Shown: positions 25,073 through 34,311, numbered from the stretch's first letter. The stretch: 61,083 nt of DNA from Lachnospiraceae bacterium (GCA_017411305.1 JAFQQI010000059.1:1-61083), one strand, 5' to 3'. A program made the numbers and translations. The notes: generated by a model not told the origin, from the sequence alone.

Positions 25073-25783
25073 TTAACCATTAATATCAATAATCAGCATG
25101 GGATCAATATATTCCTCATCCTTCATAATCTGATATCCCAGCTCCTGATTCTCTTCTCCGATGGTAAAAAGAATATATCCCTTGCCCAGTTCTTCACCGG
25201 TTTTTACAAGTGCTGTTCCGTTATTCCGATAAACGGAGCTGTATCCGTTCCCGTGATCAACCACAATTTTGGTTCCGTAGGTCTCATCCGCATCCACTGC
25301 ACTTACCGTTCCGGTTCCCGTAGTAATCACATTCACTCCTTGGGCTGCGGTAAACTTCAGCATCGGTTCTCCCTCGTTTACTTCCTCCATGGTAGCGGAA
25401 CCGCTTAGGGGAAAGCCCTTAGGGAGTGCATTTTCAACAGTTTCATGGGATATGGCATCCTCATTTGCTGCCTTCATACTTACTGTCTCGCTTAACACTG
25501 TTACCTTACTGGATAACGTAGCATTTTCTACAGCAAGTGCTTCATTCTCGTCTGTCAGGTTCGTAATTGTTACCATCTGTTCAACAATCTCTTCTCTGGC
25601 ATTATCTAAAGTTATTGATAAATAGACAAATCCGCATATAACCGCCACTACTACCATAAACAAAAGAACAGCCAGCACCTCTACTATGGTGGAACTGATT
25701 AAATGTCTTTTTATATTATTATTATCTTTTTGCGTTACCAGCAGCAGGGCAAACTTGTTTTTCTTGTTACTCTGTTGTTCCAT
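25073..25783 (-). CDS. Membrane-anchored protein with degenerate M23 (LytM-like) domain
   Basis: About 236 residues. A lysine-rich cytoplasmic N-terminus is followed by one span (VEVLAVLLFMVVVAVICGFV) and a short coiled coil (about 65-100). The external domain ends with VVDHGNGYSSVYRNNGTALV and TGEELGKGYILFTIG, which is the M23 peptidase fold. The expected metal ligands HxxxD and HxH are not all present: HGNG remains, but the second HxH reads YRN. It is likely an inactive LytM-type protein that could regulate a peptidoglycan hydrolase. The start is either 25783 or the ATG 12 bases upstream. Confidence 0.72.
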   Translation of the reverse strand: MEQQSNKKNKFALLLVTQKDNNNIKRHLISSTIVEVLAVLLFMVVVAVICGFVYLSITLDNAREEIVEQMVTITNLTDENEALAVENATLSSKVTVLSETVSMKAANEDAISHETVENALPKGFPLSGSATMEEVNEGEPMLKFTAAQGVNVITTGTGTVSAVDADETYGTKIVVDHGNGYSSVYRNNGTALVKTGEELGKGYILFTIGEENQELGYQIMKDEEYIDPMLIIDING

Positions 25784-25861
25784 AAATCCTCTCATTCTGT
25801 CTGATGAACAGACACTTAAATTCTAATCATTTTATCATAGATTACGAAACAACGCAACTTT

Positions 25862-26929
25862 TTAAACTTTCAGAGCCATATCGCCCTCGCAAATCCATCC
25901 CTTTTTACGCATAAACTCTGATATTACAAAGGCCAGAAGTCCGGGTAAAAAGAAGTGCATTATCATAATTTGAACCAAAGCCACCCACGGTTCCATGCCG
26001 GCAGATACCATTGTCTGATAAGCATTAATCTGTCCCACAAGACCGGCTGTACCCATGCCGGAGCCTGTGGCATTGTTTGTCATTTGCAACACCATCGTAG
26101 AGATGGGTCCCAATATTGCACTGGAAATAATAGCCGGAAGCCAGATAACAGGTTTTTTCACAATATTCCCGATTTGAAGCATACTGGTTCCAAGTCCCTG
26201 CGCCAAAAGTCCGTTTACCTTATTTTCTCTGAAGGAAGCTACCGCAAATCCGACCATATTGGCACAACATCCTACTGTAGCCGCACCTGCTGCGATTCCG
26301 TCAAGCCCCAAAATAATACCAAGCGCTGCAGAGCTGATAGGTAAGGTCAAAACAATTCCCATTAGTACGGAAACAATAATTCCCATTAGGAATGGTGCTT
26401 GTACAGTCCCCCAGTTGATAATACTTCCAAGCCAACTCATAAATGCAGATATGGGAGGCCCCAAAATAAGACCTACCGCCGAGCCGGCAACAATACATGT
26501 GAAAGGAGTCACCAGAATATCCACTTTGGTTTTCCCCGAAACCAGTCTCCCTACATAGATACCTACCACTGCTGCTACGAATGCTCCCAGCGGTTCCCCC
26601 GGTCCTGCCAGCACAATTGCCCCCTCTGCCAACACACTTCCGGCAATAATTTTACCTGCAAATGCCCCCACCATACCGGTAACTGCCGCAGAAAGCATCA
26701 CCAGCGGACTTGCTTTTAGTCGCACTGCCGCACCGCAGCCAATACCCGCGCCGGTTACCACTGCCGCCATCTTCCCCATCATTGTCACCGCTGTACCGAT
26801 ATTGCCTGGCAACATATTTCCTATCTGTTGGATAATGGTTCCGATAATCAGGGTTGCAAATAATCCGGATGCCATGCCGCTTAATCCGTCAATAAATACT
26901 TCATTCAAAAGGACTTTACATTTCTTCAT
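25862..26929 (-). CDS. PTS EIIC-like (PfoR-type) membrane protein
   Basis: A 355-residue polytopic protein of the PTS_EIIC_2/PfoR family with about nine to ten spans. Family segments include GTVQAPFLMGIIVSVLMGIV and LPISSAALGIILGLDGIAAG. It is related to sugar phosphotransferase permeases but has no IIA or IIB domain, and none is encoded nearby. PfoR of Clostridium perfringens was first described as a regulator of perfringolysin. Whether this protein transports or regulates is not known. GAGG precedes the ATG. Confidence 0.8.
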   Translation of the reverse strand: MKKCKVLLNEVFIDGLSGMASGLFATLIIGTIIQQIGNMLPGNIGTAVTMMGKMAAVVTGAGIGCGAAVRLKASPLVMLSAAVTGMVGAFAGKIIAGSVLAEGAIVLAGPGEPLGAFVAAVVGIYVGRLVSGKTKVDILVTPFTCIVAGSAVGLILGPPISAFMSWLGSIINWGTVQAPFLMGIIVSVLMGIVLTLPISSAALGIILGLDGIAAGAATVGCCANMVGFAVASFRENKVNGLLAQGLGTSMLQIGNIVKKPVIWLPAIISSAILGPISTMVLQMTNNATGSGMGTAGLVGQINAYQTMVSAGMEPWVALVQIMIMHFFLPGLLAFVISEFMRKKGWICEGDMALKV

Positions 26930-27063
26930 ATGCCCTCACACCTCTTTGCCATTTCGTATTTTGCTGTTTTTTCTTCCGCTATCGTAACATTAATTCCTGT
27001 AATTTATCAACTGTACAAAAGTCTGAATAATGACAAAATTTTCAAGCAAATATTTGAATTTTC

Positions 27064-27092
27064 TTTACTTTTATCCACGACTGTGCTATTCT
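27064..27092 (+). promoter_or_regulatory. Probable promoter of the cold-shock gene
   Basis: TTTACT (27064-27069), a 17-base spacer and TATTCT (27087-27092). The predicted transcript has a U-rich leader of about 55 bases, as expected for cold-shock mRNAs. Confidence 0.5.
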
Positions 27093-27154
27093 GAATTTGT
27101 TATAGCCGATGGCTTGACAATTTATATTTTTTTATTTTTTTGGAGGTATCTACA

Positions 27155-27355
27155 ATGAACAAAGGTACAGTTAAGTGGTTTAACAACCAAAAGGGATACG
27201 GCTTTATCTCTGACGAATCCGGTAACGATGTATTCGTACACTACTCAGGATTAAATATGGAAGGTTTCAAGTCTCTTGAAGAAGGCGCTTCCGTAGAATT
27301 CGACGTAGTAAACGGAGAAAAGGGACCTCAGGCCGTAAACGTAACTAAGTTATAA
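27155..27355 (+). CDS. Cold-shock protein, CspA family
   Basis: A 66-residue single cold-shock domain that binds single-stranded RNA and DNA. Both RNA-binding motifs are intact: RNP1 KGYGFIS and RNP2 VFVHYS. It probably acts as an RNA chaperone. I start at the ATG at 27155, with GGAGG in front. The mRNA leader is unusually T-rich. A terminator hairpin lies about 115 bases downstream, overlapping the end of the convergent hisA-like gene. Confidence 0.96.
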   Translation: MNKGTVKWFNNQKGYGFISDESGNDVFVHYSGLNMEGFKSLEEGASVEFDVVNGEKGPQAVNVTKL

Positions 27356-27469
27356 GAAATCTTATAACACATTAATTCAGTAACAAGATGTGCCTTTTCT
27401 TAATATAAATGCTATATCACTTTATTCATTTTATTTAGAATTTGCAGTATTGTTTTAACGGATTAAGGA

Positions 27470-27502
27470 AATAACCTATCTCAAAAGAGATAGGTTATTT
27501 TT
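27470..27502. terminator. Terminator shared by csp and hisA-like genes
   Basis: AATAACCTATCTC and GAGATAGGTTATT form a 13-bp stem around AAAA, followed by TTTT on the plus strand. The stop codon of the convergent hisA-like gene lies inside the right arm. Confidence 0.75.
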
Positions 27503-28271
27503 TGATATAATCCAAAACTTCTTCAAATTTCATGTTTCCGCCAAACAAATCAAGGGCACTGCCGATGGTCACATCCACCTTGCCTTTCCCCAGTGTCTTC
27601 AGCGCAGCCAAATCTTCAAAAGAGTGCACTCCGCCAGCATAGGTTGCCGGAATTTCACAATACTCTCCAAGCAGCTTTGCCACATTTTTTTCAATACCGC
27701 TTGCCTTTCCTTCTACATCTACCGCATGAATCAAAAGCTCGTCGCAATATTTCGAAAGCTCTCTGATATTTATTTCATCTAATACAACATCCGTATATTT
27801 CTGCCATCTGTCAGTAACAATATAATAGCACTCACTTTTTTTACGACAGCTTAAATCCAAAACCAAATGTTCCTTGGAAACGGCTCTGACCATTTCTTTC
27901 AGCCTGTCATAATGCAACCTTCCGTCTTTAAAAACATAAGACGTGACTATCACATGACTGGCACCGGCGTCCAAATACTCTTTGGCATTTTGCGGCGTTA
28001 TCCCTCCGCCTATCTGCAAGCCACCCGGATATGCCTTTAAAGCTTCCAGAGCCTGTGCTTTTGTATTTGCATAAAATTCACTGGATACCGGATTCAATAA
28101 AATAATATGTCCGCCTTTCAGTCCGTTATCCTTGTAAAGATTTGCAAAAAAAGCCGCTGTCTGTTCGGACACAAAGTTTTCTTCTGCGCGATTTCCGGCA
28201 TCACAAAGGCTGCCGCCCACAATCTGCTTAACCTGTCCGTTATGAATATCAATACATGGTCTGAATTTCAT
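27495..28271 (-). CDS. HisA-like ProFAR isomerase, eukaryotic (His6) type
   Basis: A 258-residue TIM barrel of the ProFAR isomerase family, which converts ProFAR to PRFAR in histidine synthesis. It begins MKFRPCIDIHNGQVKQIVGG, with Asp at the position of the catalytic base. It carries GGLQIGGGIT and, at the second phosphate site, ATYAGGVHSFEDL. The overall pattern (LLNPVSSEFY, SCRKKSECYYIVTDRWQ) fits the eukaryotic His6-type subfamily rather than bacterial hisA. No other his gene is adjacent. Either it serves histidine synthesis from a separate locus or it has a related role. Confidence 0.85.
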   Translation of the reverse strand: MKFRPCIDIHNGQVKQIVGGSLCDAGNRAEENFVSEQTAAFFANLYKDNGLKGGHIILLNPVSSEFYANTKAQALEALKAYPGGLQIGGGITPQNAKEYLDAGASHVIVTSYVFKDGRLHYDRLKEMVRAVSKEHLVLDLSCRKKSECYYIVTDRWQKYTDVVLDEINIRELSKYCDELLIHAVDVEGKASGIEKNVAKLLGEYCEIPATYAGGVHSFEDLAALKTLGKGKVDVTIGSALDLFGGNMKFEEVLDYIKK

Positions 28272-28395
28272 TCTATACGACCTTTCTAAACAAAAATCTA
28301 ATTTCTTCTATACCGAATATTTTACCGCACACTGCGCATAATAGCAACAGAACTGACATGATGCGGTTCATTTCAAACCCAATAAGGAGGTCATT

Positions 28396-28911
28396 ATGAA
28401 AAATTGCAAAAAAATCATTACACTCACTGCCATGCTGGCTTTAACATTTACACTGGCTGCCTGCGGCTGTAATAATCAGCAGGATCCTAATGACATGGCA
28501 GATAGCGGCAATACTACCGCTACCGACGATAAGACAACTGCCGGAAACACTACAGGAACCGACAATACCACGACAGAGGATAACGCTGCCAACTTAAGCG
28601 GAACTGACGACATGGGCGATACTACCGATACTACCGATGCAAACGGTACAGATAATGCTTTAACAGATTCCGATGCAGGTATGAATAACGATACCATGAC
28701 AGATACTGACAATGGAATCGGCGATACCACAGACGGTGTTAACGATGCTACCGCAAACACAGGTGACGACGGTGACTCCCTACTTCAGGATGCAGGTGAT
28801 GCTGTAGGAAATGTGGTAGAAGATGTGGCTGACGGTGTATCTAATCTGGCTGATGATGTGACCGGAAACGGAAACGACAATACAGAGAAAAATACAACTG
28901 CCAACCAATAA
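28396..28911 (+). CDS. Low-complexity Thr/Asp/Asn-rich lipoprotein
   Basis: A 171-residue protein with a lipoprotein signal (ALTFTLAACG, lipobox LAAC). The mature part is almost entirely Thr, Asp, Asn, Gly and Ala, with loose repeats such as TTGTDNTTTEDN and ATDTTDANGTDN. No folded domain is visible, except perhaps a short helix (AGDAVGNVVEDVADGVSNL) near the end. It is likely a disordered surface lipoprotein. AAGGAGG precedes the ATG. Function is unknown, and it is monocistronic. Confidence 0.8.
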   Translation: MKNCKKIITLTAMLALTFTLAACGCNNQQDPNDMADSGNTTATDDKTTAGNTTGTDNTTTEDNAANLSGTDDMGDTTDTTDANGTDNALTDSDAGMNNDTMTDTDNGIGDTTDGVNDATANTGDDGDSLLQDAGDAVGNVVEDVADGVSNLADDVTGNGNDNTEKNTTANQ

Positions 28912-28957
28912 GTAATAAGAAACATACTTTACATGTTTTTTATTACAAAGAATACAG

Positions 28958-28985
28958 GAGCTGCCCTTTCAAAAAAGAGCAGCTC
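28958..28985. terminator. Weak hairpin between lipoprotein and fbp genes
   Basis: GAGCTGC and GCAGCTC pair around a 14-base loop. There is only a poor T-run on the plus side, so termination between these convergent genes is plausible but not certain. Confidence 0.4.
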
Positions 28986-28994
28986 TCTATCTAC

Positions 28995-30959
28995 TTATTT
29001 CTCTACAATAATACCGTCCCTGAATGCCTGCAATAAAAGTTCCAGCTGTTTAATGCTTTCCTTAATTTCGCGACCAATGTCTGTATCTGCAACACGAATT
29101 CTGTTTGCCGCCGTTTCCACAATCGTAGAATCGGAAAAAATGTCAGATTCATGAATAATGGCAGATTCCATGGATTCAAAAGGTTCATGGGCTACCAGAC
29201 GCATACCGTGGGAGTTCGCTACCAGTGTATATCCCGCAATACCGGTCTTACTTTGATACGCTTTGGAAAAACCGCCGTCGATAATAAGCAGCTTTCCATC
29301 GCACTTAATGGGCGTTTCCCCTTTTTTAAGTTCTACAGGCACATGGCCGTTAATAATATGGGACTTCTTTGTATCCAGCTTGAATTCCTCCAGAATTTTA
29401 TTGATAACTTCAACATTATCCATCATGGAATAGTAGCTGTTTTTCGTTTCCTTATGGGAATCCTTATCAGCAATAAAATACCGCTCAAAGGTTGTCATTT
29501 TGTCTTTACCGAATACCGGTGAATTGGGTCCTGCCCAGATATACCAGATGTAATCCTGGGCATTTCCCATTTCAATGGGGTCATGCTTGGAATAATACCC
29601 TCTTCTGGCATAATTGTCCAGCACGTCATAAAGAGCCTTTCCTTTATACTCTTTTCCGTCTACATTCACAGACTTAAAGTTTCCGTTTTCATCAAGCGGT
29701 ACGCAGCCGTGATATAACAGATTGGAATTGTGAATTTTGTAAAGACCTCCGTTGGAATACATAAAACGCACATGCTTTTGAAGCTTTTCGCATTTCAGAA
29801 ATGCCTGACGGATTCTTTCCATCACCTGTTCTTCATCCGAAGTCAAATCATAAGGATTAGCCGGATCAACGGTAGGAAAATCCACATCCTTCATTTCGTA
29901 TTCTTTGCCGTATGCTGTAATTGTCTTTTTCTCATAATTAATTTTATCGAGAAGTAACCTGTCATCCATCATAAATTCGGGATGCTTCCGGATTACCTGC
30001 CCTTCCAGCTTAAACTGAATCATGGAGATTGCTTTGTGAATCTTCATATCAAGGCTTAAGTCCTTGGTATTATAATCCGTGTTGTATTTGATAGCAAAGG
30101 CATCACAGTTTGCATCCTTATAGGTTTCCAGTGCAAAGGTAGCAAGCGGAATCAGATTAATTCCGTAGCCCTCTTCTAACGTATCCAGGCTTCCGTATCT
30201 TGCCGCAATACGAATAACGGTTGCAATACAAGGAAGGTGTCCGCAAGCTGCTCCCATCCACACAATGTCATGATTTCCCCATTGAATATCCACGGAATGA
30301 TAATGCATCAGTGTGTCCATTATCATATGGGGACCGGGACCTCTGTCATAAATATCGCCTACGATATGCAAATGGTCAATTACTAACCGCTGAATCAGAT
30401 TACTCAGAGCTGTGATAAATTCCCTTGCCCTTCCGATACGGATAATCGTATGGACAATCTCATTGTAATACCCTTCTTTATCGGAAACCTCTGCCTTTTC
30501 GGTAATTAATTCTTCAATAATATATGCAAAATCCTTAGGAAGCGCCTTGCGCACCTTGGACCTGGTATACTTGGACGCCACACGTTTGGTAATCTGTACC
30601 AGCCTGTGCAGGGTAATTTTATACCAGTCTTCAATATTATCTTCTTCCTGGGCTACAATATCCAGCTTTTCCTGGGGATAATAAATCAGGGTAGCCAGCG
30701 ATTTTTTATCACGGTTACTTAAGGTATTGCCGAATTCTTCATCTATCTGGCGTCTGACCGCACCGGAGCCGTTTTTGAGTACATGGTTAAACTGCTCATA
30801 CTCTCCGTGAATATCCGTCAGGAAATGCTCGGTTCCTTTGGGCAGGTTTAAAATTGCCTGCAGATTAATAATCTCTGTGGAAGCCGCCGCAATATTGGGA
30901 TACTGGTTCGCAAGAATTTTTAAATATTTCAGTTGCATTAATTCTAAATCATTTGTCAT
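28995..30959 (-). CDS. fbp: Class III fructose-1,6-bisphosphatase
   Basis: A 654-residue class III fructose-1,6-bisphosphatase, a gluconeogenic enzyme of Firmicutes. The calcineurin-like metal site is visible as LTDIHGEYEQF, HIVGDIYDRGPGPH and WGNHDIVWMGAA. Later come GGLYKIHNSN and IINGHVPVELKKGETPI. Length matches the family. Its ATG follows the dapB stop by two bases and uses GAGG inside the end of dapB, so it is translationally coupled to lysine-pathway genes. Regulation is therefore likely shared with the lysine riboswitch at 32830-32990. Confidence 0.96.
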   Translation of the reverse strand: MTNDLELMQLKYLKILANQYPNIAAASTEIINLQAILNLPKGTEHFLTDIHGEYEQFNHVLKNGSGAVRRQIDEEFGNTLSNRDKKSLATLIYYPQEKLDIVAQEEDNIEDWYKITLHRLVQITKRVASKYTRSKVRKALPKDFAYIIEELITEKAEVSDKEGYYNEIVHTIIRIGRAREFITALSNLIQRLVIDHLHIVGDIYDRGPGPHMIMDTLMHYHSVDIQWGNHDIVWMGAACGHLPCIATVIRIAARYGSLDTLEEGYGINLIPLATFALETYKDANCDAFAIKYNTDYNTKDLSLDMKIHKAISMIQFKLEGQVIRKHPEFMMDDRLLLDKINYEKKTITAYGKEYEMKDVDFPTVDPANPYDLTSDEEQVMERIRQAFLKCEKLQKHVRFMYSNGGLYKIHNSNLLYHGCVPLDENGNFKSVNVDGKEYKGKALYDVLDNYARRGYYSKHDPIEMGNAQDYIWYIWAGPNSPVFGKDKMTTFERYFIADKDSHKETKNSYYSMMDNVEVINKILEEFKLDTKKSHIINGHVPVELKKGETPIKCDGKLLIIDGGFSKAYQSKTGIAGYTLVANSHGMRLVAHEPFESMESAIIHESDIFSDSTIVETAANRIRVADTDIGREIKESIKQLELLLQAFRDGIIVEK

Positions 30960-30961
30960 GT

Positions 30962-31720
30962 TTATGCCTCAATTACATTACTCATGTTATAAAGTCCCGC
31001 AGGTTTTCCTTTCAGGAACTTAGCCGCCTGGATTGCTCCCTTGCCGAATACTGCCTTAGAATACGCGGTATGGGAAAACGTAATCACTTCATCGGCACCG
31101 GCAAAAATCACATCATGGTCTCCTACGATGGTTCCGCCTCTGACTGCCGAAAAACCGATTTCCTTTACGGGACGTTTTTCTCTTCTCTGACTTCTGTCAA
31201 AGACATACTCATATTCATTATTCAACGCTTCATTTACGGAATCGCCGAGAGCAAGGGCTGTACCGCTGGGAGCATCCACCTTCAGGTTATGATGCTTCTC
31301 AACGATTTCAATATCAAAGCCTGCAGGTGCAAGCACTTTGGTTGCATCCTTAAGGAGCTTAAGAAGCATATTAATACCAAGGGACATATTGGCAGACTTC
31401 AGCACTGCTACCTTCTCGGATGCTTCTTCTACCTTTGCCAGCTGGGCTTCCGAAAGTCCTGTAGTACAAAGTACGCAGGGAACCTGTTTTGTTACACAAT
31501 ACTCAAGCAATCCGTCTACAGCTGCTGCCACACTAAAGTCAATGACAGCATCCGCTTCTACATCACAAGCTTCAATGCTTGCAAATACGGGAAACGGATT
31601 CTTTCCGTCATCAAAAGCATCTACACCAGCTACGATTTCTATTTCTTCATCTGCTGCAATCAATCCGGCAATGGTCTTTCCCATTTTACCGTTACAGCCA
31701 TGCATAATTATTTTTGTCAT
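30962..31720 (-). CDS. dapB: 4-hydroxy-tetrahydrodipicolinate reductase
   Basis: A 252-residue DapB, the NAD(P)H-dependent second step of the diaminopimelate/lysine branch. The N-terminal Rossmann motif is HGCNGKMGKTIAGL. The catalytic segment is EIVEKHHNLKVDAPSGTALA, with HH and the K of the active site, and DHDVIF follows in the C-terminal domain. It lies 45 bases after dapA and two bases before fbp. AGGAGG precedes the ATG. Confidence 0.96.
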   Translation of the reverse strand: MTKIIMHGCNGKMGKTIAGLIAADEEIEIVAGVDAFDDGKNPFPVFASIEACDVEADAVIDFSVAAAVDGLLEYCVTKQVPCVLCTTGLSEAQLAKVEEASEKVAVLKSANMSLGINMLLKLLKDATKVLAPAGFDIEIVEKHHNLKVDAPSGTALALGDSVNEALNNEYEYVFDRSQRREKRPVKEIGFSAVRGGTIVGDHDVIFAGADEVITFSHTAYSKAVFGKGAIQAAKFLKGKPAGLYNMSNVIEA

Positions 31721-31765
31721 ATTTTCCTCCTTCCGGACAATAATACTTCGCCCGCATGCCGTTTC

Positions 31766-32650
31766 TTAGAGAATACCGTATTCCTTCATCGCCTTCTCTA
31801 ATTTAGCGGCATTTGCATCTTCCATTTCAGTAAGAGGCATACGAAGAGGACCTGCCTCCTTACCCATTAAGTTAAGAGCCTTCTTAACAGGAATAGGATT
31901 TACCTCGCAGAATAATGCGTCACATACCGGAATGGCACGAAGCTGTTCCTTCATACTTCCGGTCACATCGCCTTCCAAATATTTTGCACAGATATCATGG
32001 GTTTCCTTAGGTGCAATATTGGAAAGTACGGAAATAACTCCGATACCGCCTAATGACATAATAGGTACGATTTGGTCATCGTTACCGGAATATAAATCCA
32101 CCTTGCCATCAGCCAGATGCATTAATCTTGCAACCTGGGAAAGGTTTCCGCTTGCTTCCTTCACGCCCACGATATTTTCTACATCATTGCAAAGCGCAAC
32201 AACGGTTTCGGGAAGAATATTGCAACCGGTACGGCTGGGAACATTGTAAAGAATACAGGGAATCTTCACTGAATCTGCTACAGCCTTATAATGTGCATAT
32301 AAACCTTTCTGGGTAGCCTTATTGTAATAAGGAGATACCAGTAATAATCCGTCTACACCGTACTTCTCTGCTTCTGTAGATAAATAAATCGCGGTTTCTG
32401 TACAGTTAGAGCCTGTTCCTGCCACTACCGGCACTCTGCCTGCTACCTTTTCTGCACAGTATTTAATTACGTCAAGATGCTCCTCATGAGTTAGGGTAGA
32501 GGATTCTCCTGTGGTTCCGCATACAATAATTGCATCTGTTCCGTTTGCAATCTGGAACTCAATTAATTCTGCGAACTTTTCATAGTTTACTTCTCCGTTT
32601 GCTTTGAAAGGTGTAACAATCGCAACACCTGCGCCTTTAAAAATTGCCAT
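31766..32650 (-). CDS. dapA: 4-hydroxy-tetrahydrodipicolinate synthase
   Basis: A 294-residue DapA TIM-barrel aldolase that condenses pyruvate and aspartate semialdehyde. Family marks are GTTGESSTLTHEEHLDVI, YYNKATQKGLYAHY and YNVPSRTG. The Schiff-base lysine is in IVGVKEASG. AGGAGG precedes the ATG. It is the first gene of dapA-dapB-fbp. A lysine riboswitch and terminator stand between its promoter and start codon, so it should be shut off when lysine is plentiful. Confidence 0.97.
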   Translation of the reverse strand: MAIFKGAGVAIVTPFKANGEVNYEKFAELIEFQIANGTDAIIVCGTTGESSTLTHEEHLDVIKYCAEKVAGRVPVVAGTGSNCTETAIYLSTEAEKYGVDGLLLVSPYYNKATQKGLYAHYKAVADSVKIPCILYNVPSRTGCNILPETVVALCNDVENIVGVKEASGNLSQVARLMHLADGKVDLYSGNDDQIVPIMSLGGIGVISVLSNIAPKETHDICAKYLEGDVTGSMKEQLRAIPVCDALFCEVNPIPVKKALNLMGKEAGPLRMPLTEMEDANAAKLEKAMKEYGIL

Positions 32651-32769
32651 AATTTGCCTCCTTCTGGACTGTTTGTTATTTTACATATAACGATAAGCTT
32701 TCTAATGAATTTTCGTATTACCCGAAATATCGGCATTCTTAATAAAACGTCTTATTCGGCGAAAAAATA

Positions 32770-32792
32770 TCGGCACACATTATGCGCACCGA
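32770..32792 (-). terminator. Expression-platform terminator of the lysine riboswitch
   Basis: Minus strand TCGGTGCGCA and TGTGTGCCGA pair, followed by TATTTTTT. It lies between the lysine aptamer and dapA, as expected for a transcriptional off-switch. Confidence 0.7.
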
Positions 32793-32829
32793 CCTTATCT
32801 ACATCTTCATCGGATAGCGCAACATCAAA

Positions 32830-32990
32830 AAACTTTGATGACAGTCATACAGCTCTTAACTGTATGCCCAAGAACCTGTCTGCAGAAGTACAAGCCCTTT
32901 CGGCGTTTTTTCCTTTCATTTTTCTTCTTATGTGACTGCCACATCCAAAAAATTACTCATAAAACACGCAACCTCTATCTCGTCTATGTA
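32830..32990 (-). promoter_or_regulatory. Lysine riboswitch (L-box)
   Basis: Read on the minus strand, this region has the conserved lysine-aptamer segments in order: GACGAGATAGAGGTTGCG, GAGTAA, GAAAGG, ACGCCGAAAGGGCTTG, and GGGCATACAGTTAAGAGCTG followed by TATGACTGTCATC. The P1 strands GATAGAGG and the terminal segment enclose the junction. It binds lysine and represses the dapA operon. The promoter lies directly upstream and the terminator directly downstream. Confidence 0.88.
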
Positions 32991-33007
32991 ATTGTTTAAT
33001 TAAAATA

Positions 33008-33036
33008 ATCATAGCACCTTGCACGATAACTGTCAA
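33008..33036 (-). promoter_or_regulatory. Sigma-A promoter of dapA-dapB-fbp
   Basis: Minus strand TTGACA (33031-33036), a 17-base spacer and TATGAT (33008-33013), just upstream of the lysine aptamer. Confidence 0.8.
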
Positions 33037-33068
33037 TGCACAGATGCTATGATTTTTGTTTGTTGTGT

Positions 33069-33566
33069 TTACCAACACTTAAATTTCATGGTTTCAATTC
33101 TGGACACTTCGTCTGCCAGCATACAAACTTCATCATTCAGGGAAATACCAGTCATAATGATATCCGTCTCATCATCTCTTGCTTCAAGCAGTGTCTTTAA
33201 ATCCTCTGCGGTAATTATACCGTTATCAATCAGTCCAAGCACTTCATCAAGAATCAGCAAATCACATTCCCCGGTTGTAAGCACCTTCTTTGCGAAATTA
33301 AGGCCATTCTTAATATTAATGACTTCTTCCGTTTTCTTTTCTTCGGAAAGCTCTTCAAAATTCACGTCAGATTTTTCAAACCTGAAAATCTTGATTTCCG
33401 GCTCTAACCTGCTGATAAATTCGGAATCATTTACTCCCTTATCCTTTAAAAACTGAATAATTACAACCGAATCTCCTGCCGCTGCAGATAAGACTGCCTT
33501 CCCCAAAGCTGCCGGTGATTTTCCGTGTCCGTCTCCGCTGTAAATATGTACAAGCCCCTGTCCCAT
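33069..33566 (-). CDS. cobO: Corrinoid adenosyltransferase (CobA/CobO/BtuR type)
   Basis: A 165-residue protein of the BtuR/CobO family, which attaches the 5'-deoxyadenosyl group of ATP to cob(I)alamin-type corrinoids. The N-terminal phosphate loop is HIYSGDGHGKSPAALGKAV. This differs from the common GNGKGKTTAALG: the Thr-Thr pair is Ser-Pro. The Walker B-like LLILDEVLGLID is intact. I start at the ATG at 33566 with GAGGTG in front. It stands alone, with no other cobalamin gene beside it, suggesting salvage use. Confidence 0.88.
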   Translation of the reverse strand: MGQGLVHIYSGDGHGKSPAALGKAVLSAAAGDSVVIIQFLKDKGVNDSEFISRLEPEIKIFRFEKSDVNFEELSEEKKTEEVINIKNGLNFAKKVLTTGECDLLILDEVLGLIDNGIITAEDLKTLLEARDDETDIIMTGISLNDEVCMLADEVSRIETMKFKCW

Positions 33567-33657
33567 AATATACACCTCATATAAGTAAAAATCTTATCTA
33601 ACGATACATTACAAAATTATGTTGCTTATCATATCACAGAAAGAATAAAAAATCAAC

Positions 33658-34311
33658 TTATGCCCGAATAGGTCCTTCCTCTTCAGATTCCAATAATTCC
33701 AGTTTGCTGACAGAAACCTCATAGGCTACTCTCTTTTCCACCTGTTCCTCAGAAAGCTTTTTCATATACTCTCTGCTCTGGATTCTTCCCCAGATTTCAC
33801 ATCTGGTTCCAACATGAAAGTTATTGGCATATCTGGCATTTCTGCCCCAACAAATGCATGGAATATAGTCGCTTTTCCCATAAGGTCTGTTTACTGCCAG
33901 CAGTAAATCCGCAATTTCCCTTCCCAGCGGAGTTTTTCTGTAAACAGGCTCCTTACAGATATATCCGTCAAGATAAATCTGGTTTGATTTAGCACTTTCT
34001 TCAATTTCTTCCACAAATTCAATTTCCCTTGCAAATACGGAGAGAACCAGTCTGTTCTTCCGTTCTTCATGTCTGTTATAGGAACGGAACTGTCCCGTTA
34101 CCATAATGTTTCTTCCCCTGTAATCTGCATTCACATCTAAAAGGCGTTCCGATACCATCAGCGGAATAATATCGCTGGAGTCGCTAAGGCGTGCCACCTT
34201 AACATCTACCATATAAAAGCCTTCTCCGAAAATTTCATGGCTGAATGAGAAATCACTGACGATTTCTCCCATGATTACCACCTGGTTGTTTTCAATTACC
34301 TTATCTGTCAT
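33658..34311 (-). CDS. Single-stranded DNA-binding-like protein with two OB folds
   Basis: A 217-residue protein containing two consecutive OB-fold domains, about residues 8-95 and 108-205. The second has the SSB pattern EIADLLLAVNRPYGKSDYIP, CICWGRNARYANNF and GTRCEIWGRIQSREY. The first is more divergent. Ordinary SSB has one OB fold and an acidic C-terminal tip; here the end is SEEEGPIRA, so the tip is absent. It probably binds single-stranded nucleic acid as an alternative SSB. GGGAG precedes the ATG. Confidence 0.82.
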   Translation of the reverse strand: MTDKVIENNQVVIMGEIVSDFSFSHEIFGEGFYMVDVKVARLSDSSDIIPLMVSERLLDVNADYRGRNIMVTGQFRSYNRHEERKNRLVLSVFAREIEFVEEIEESAKSNQIYLDGYICKEPVYRKTPLGREIADLLLAVNRPYGKSDYIPCICWGRNARYANNFHVGTRCEIWGRIQSREYMKKLSEEQVEKRVAYEVSVSKLELLESEEEGPIRA

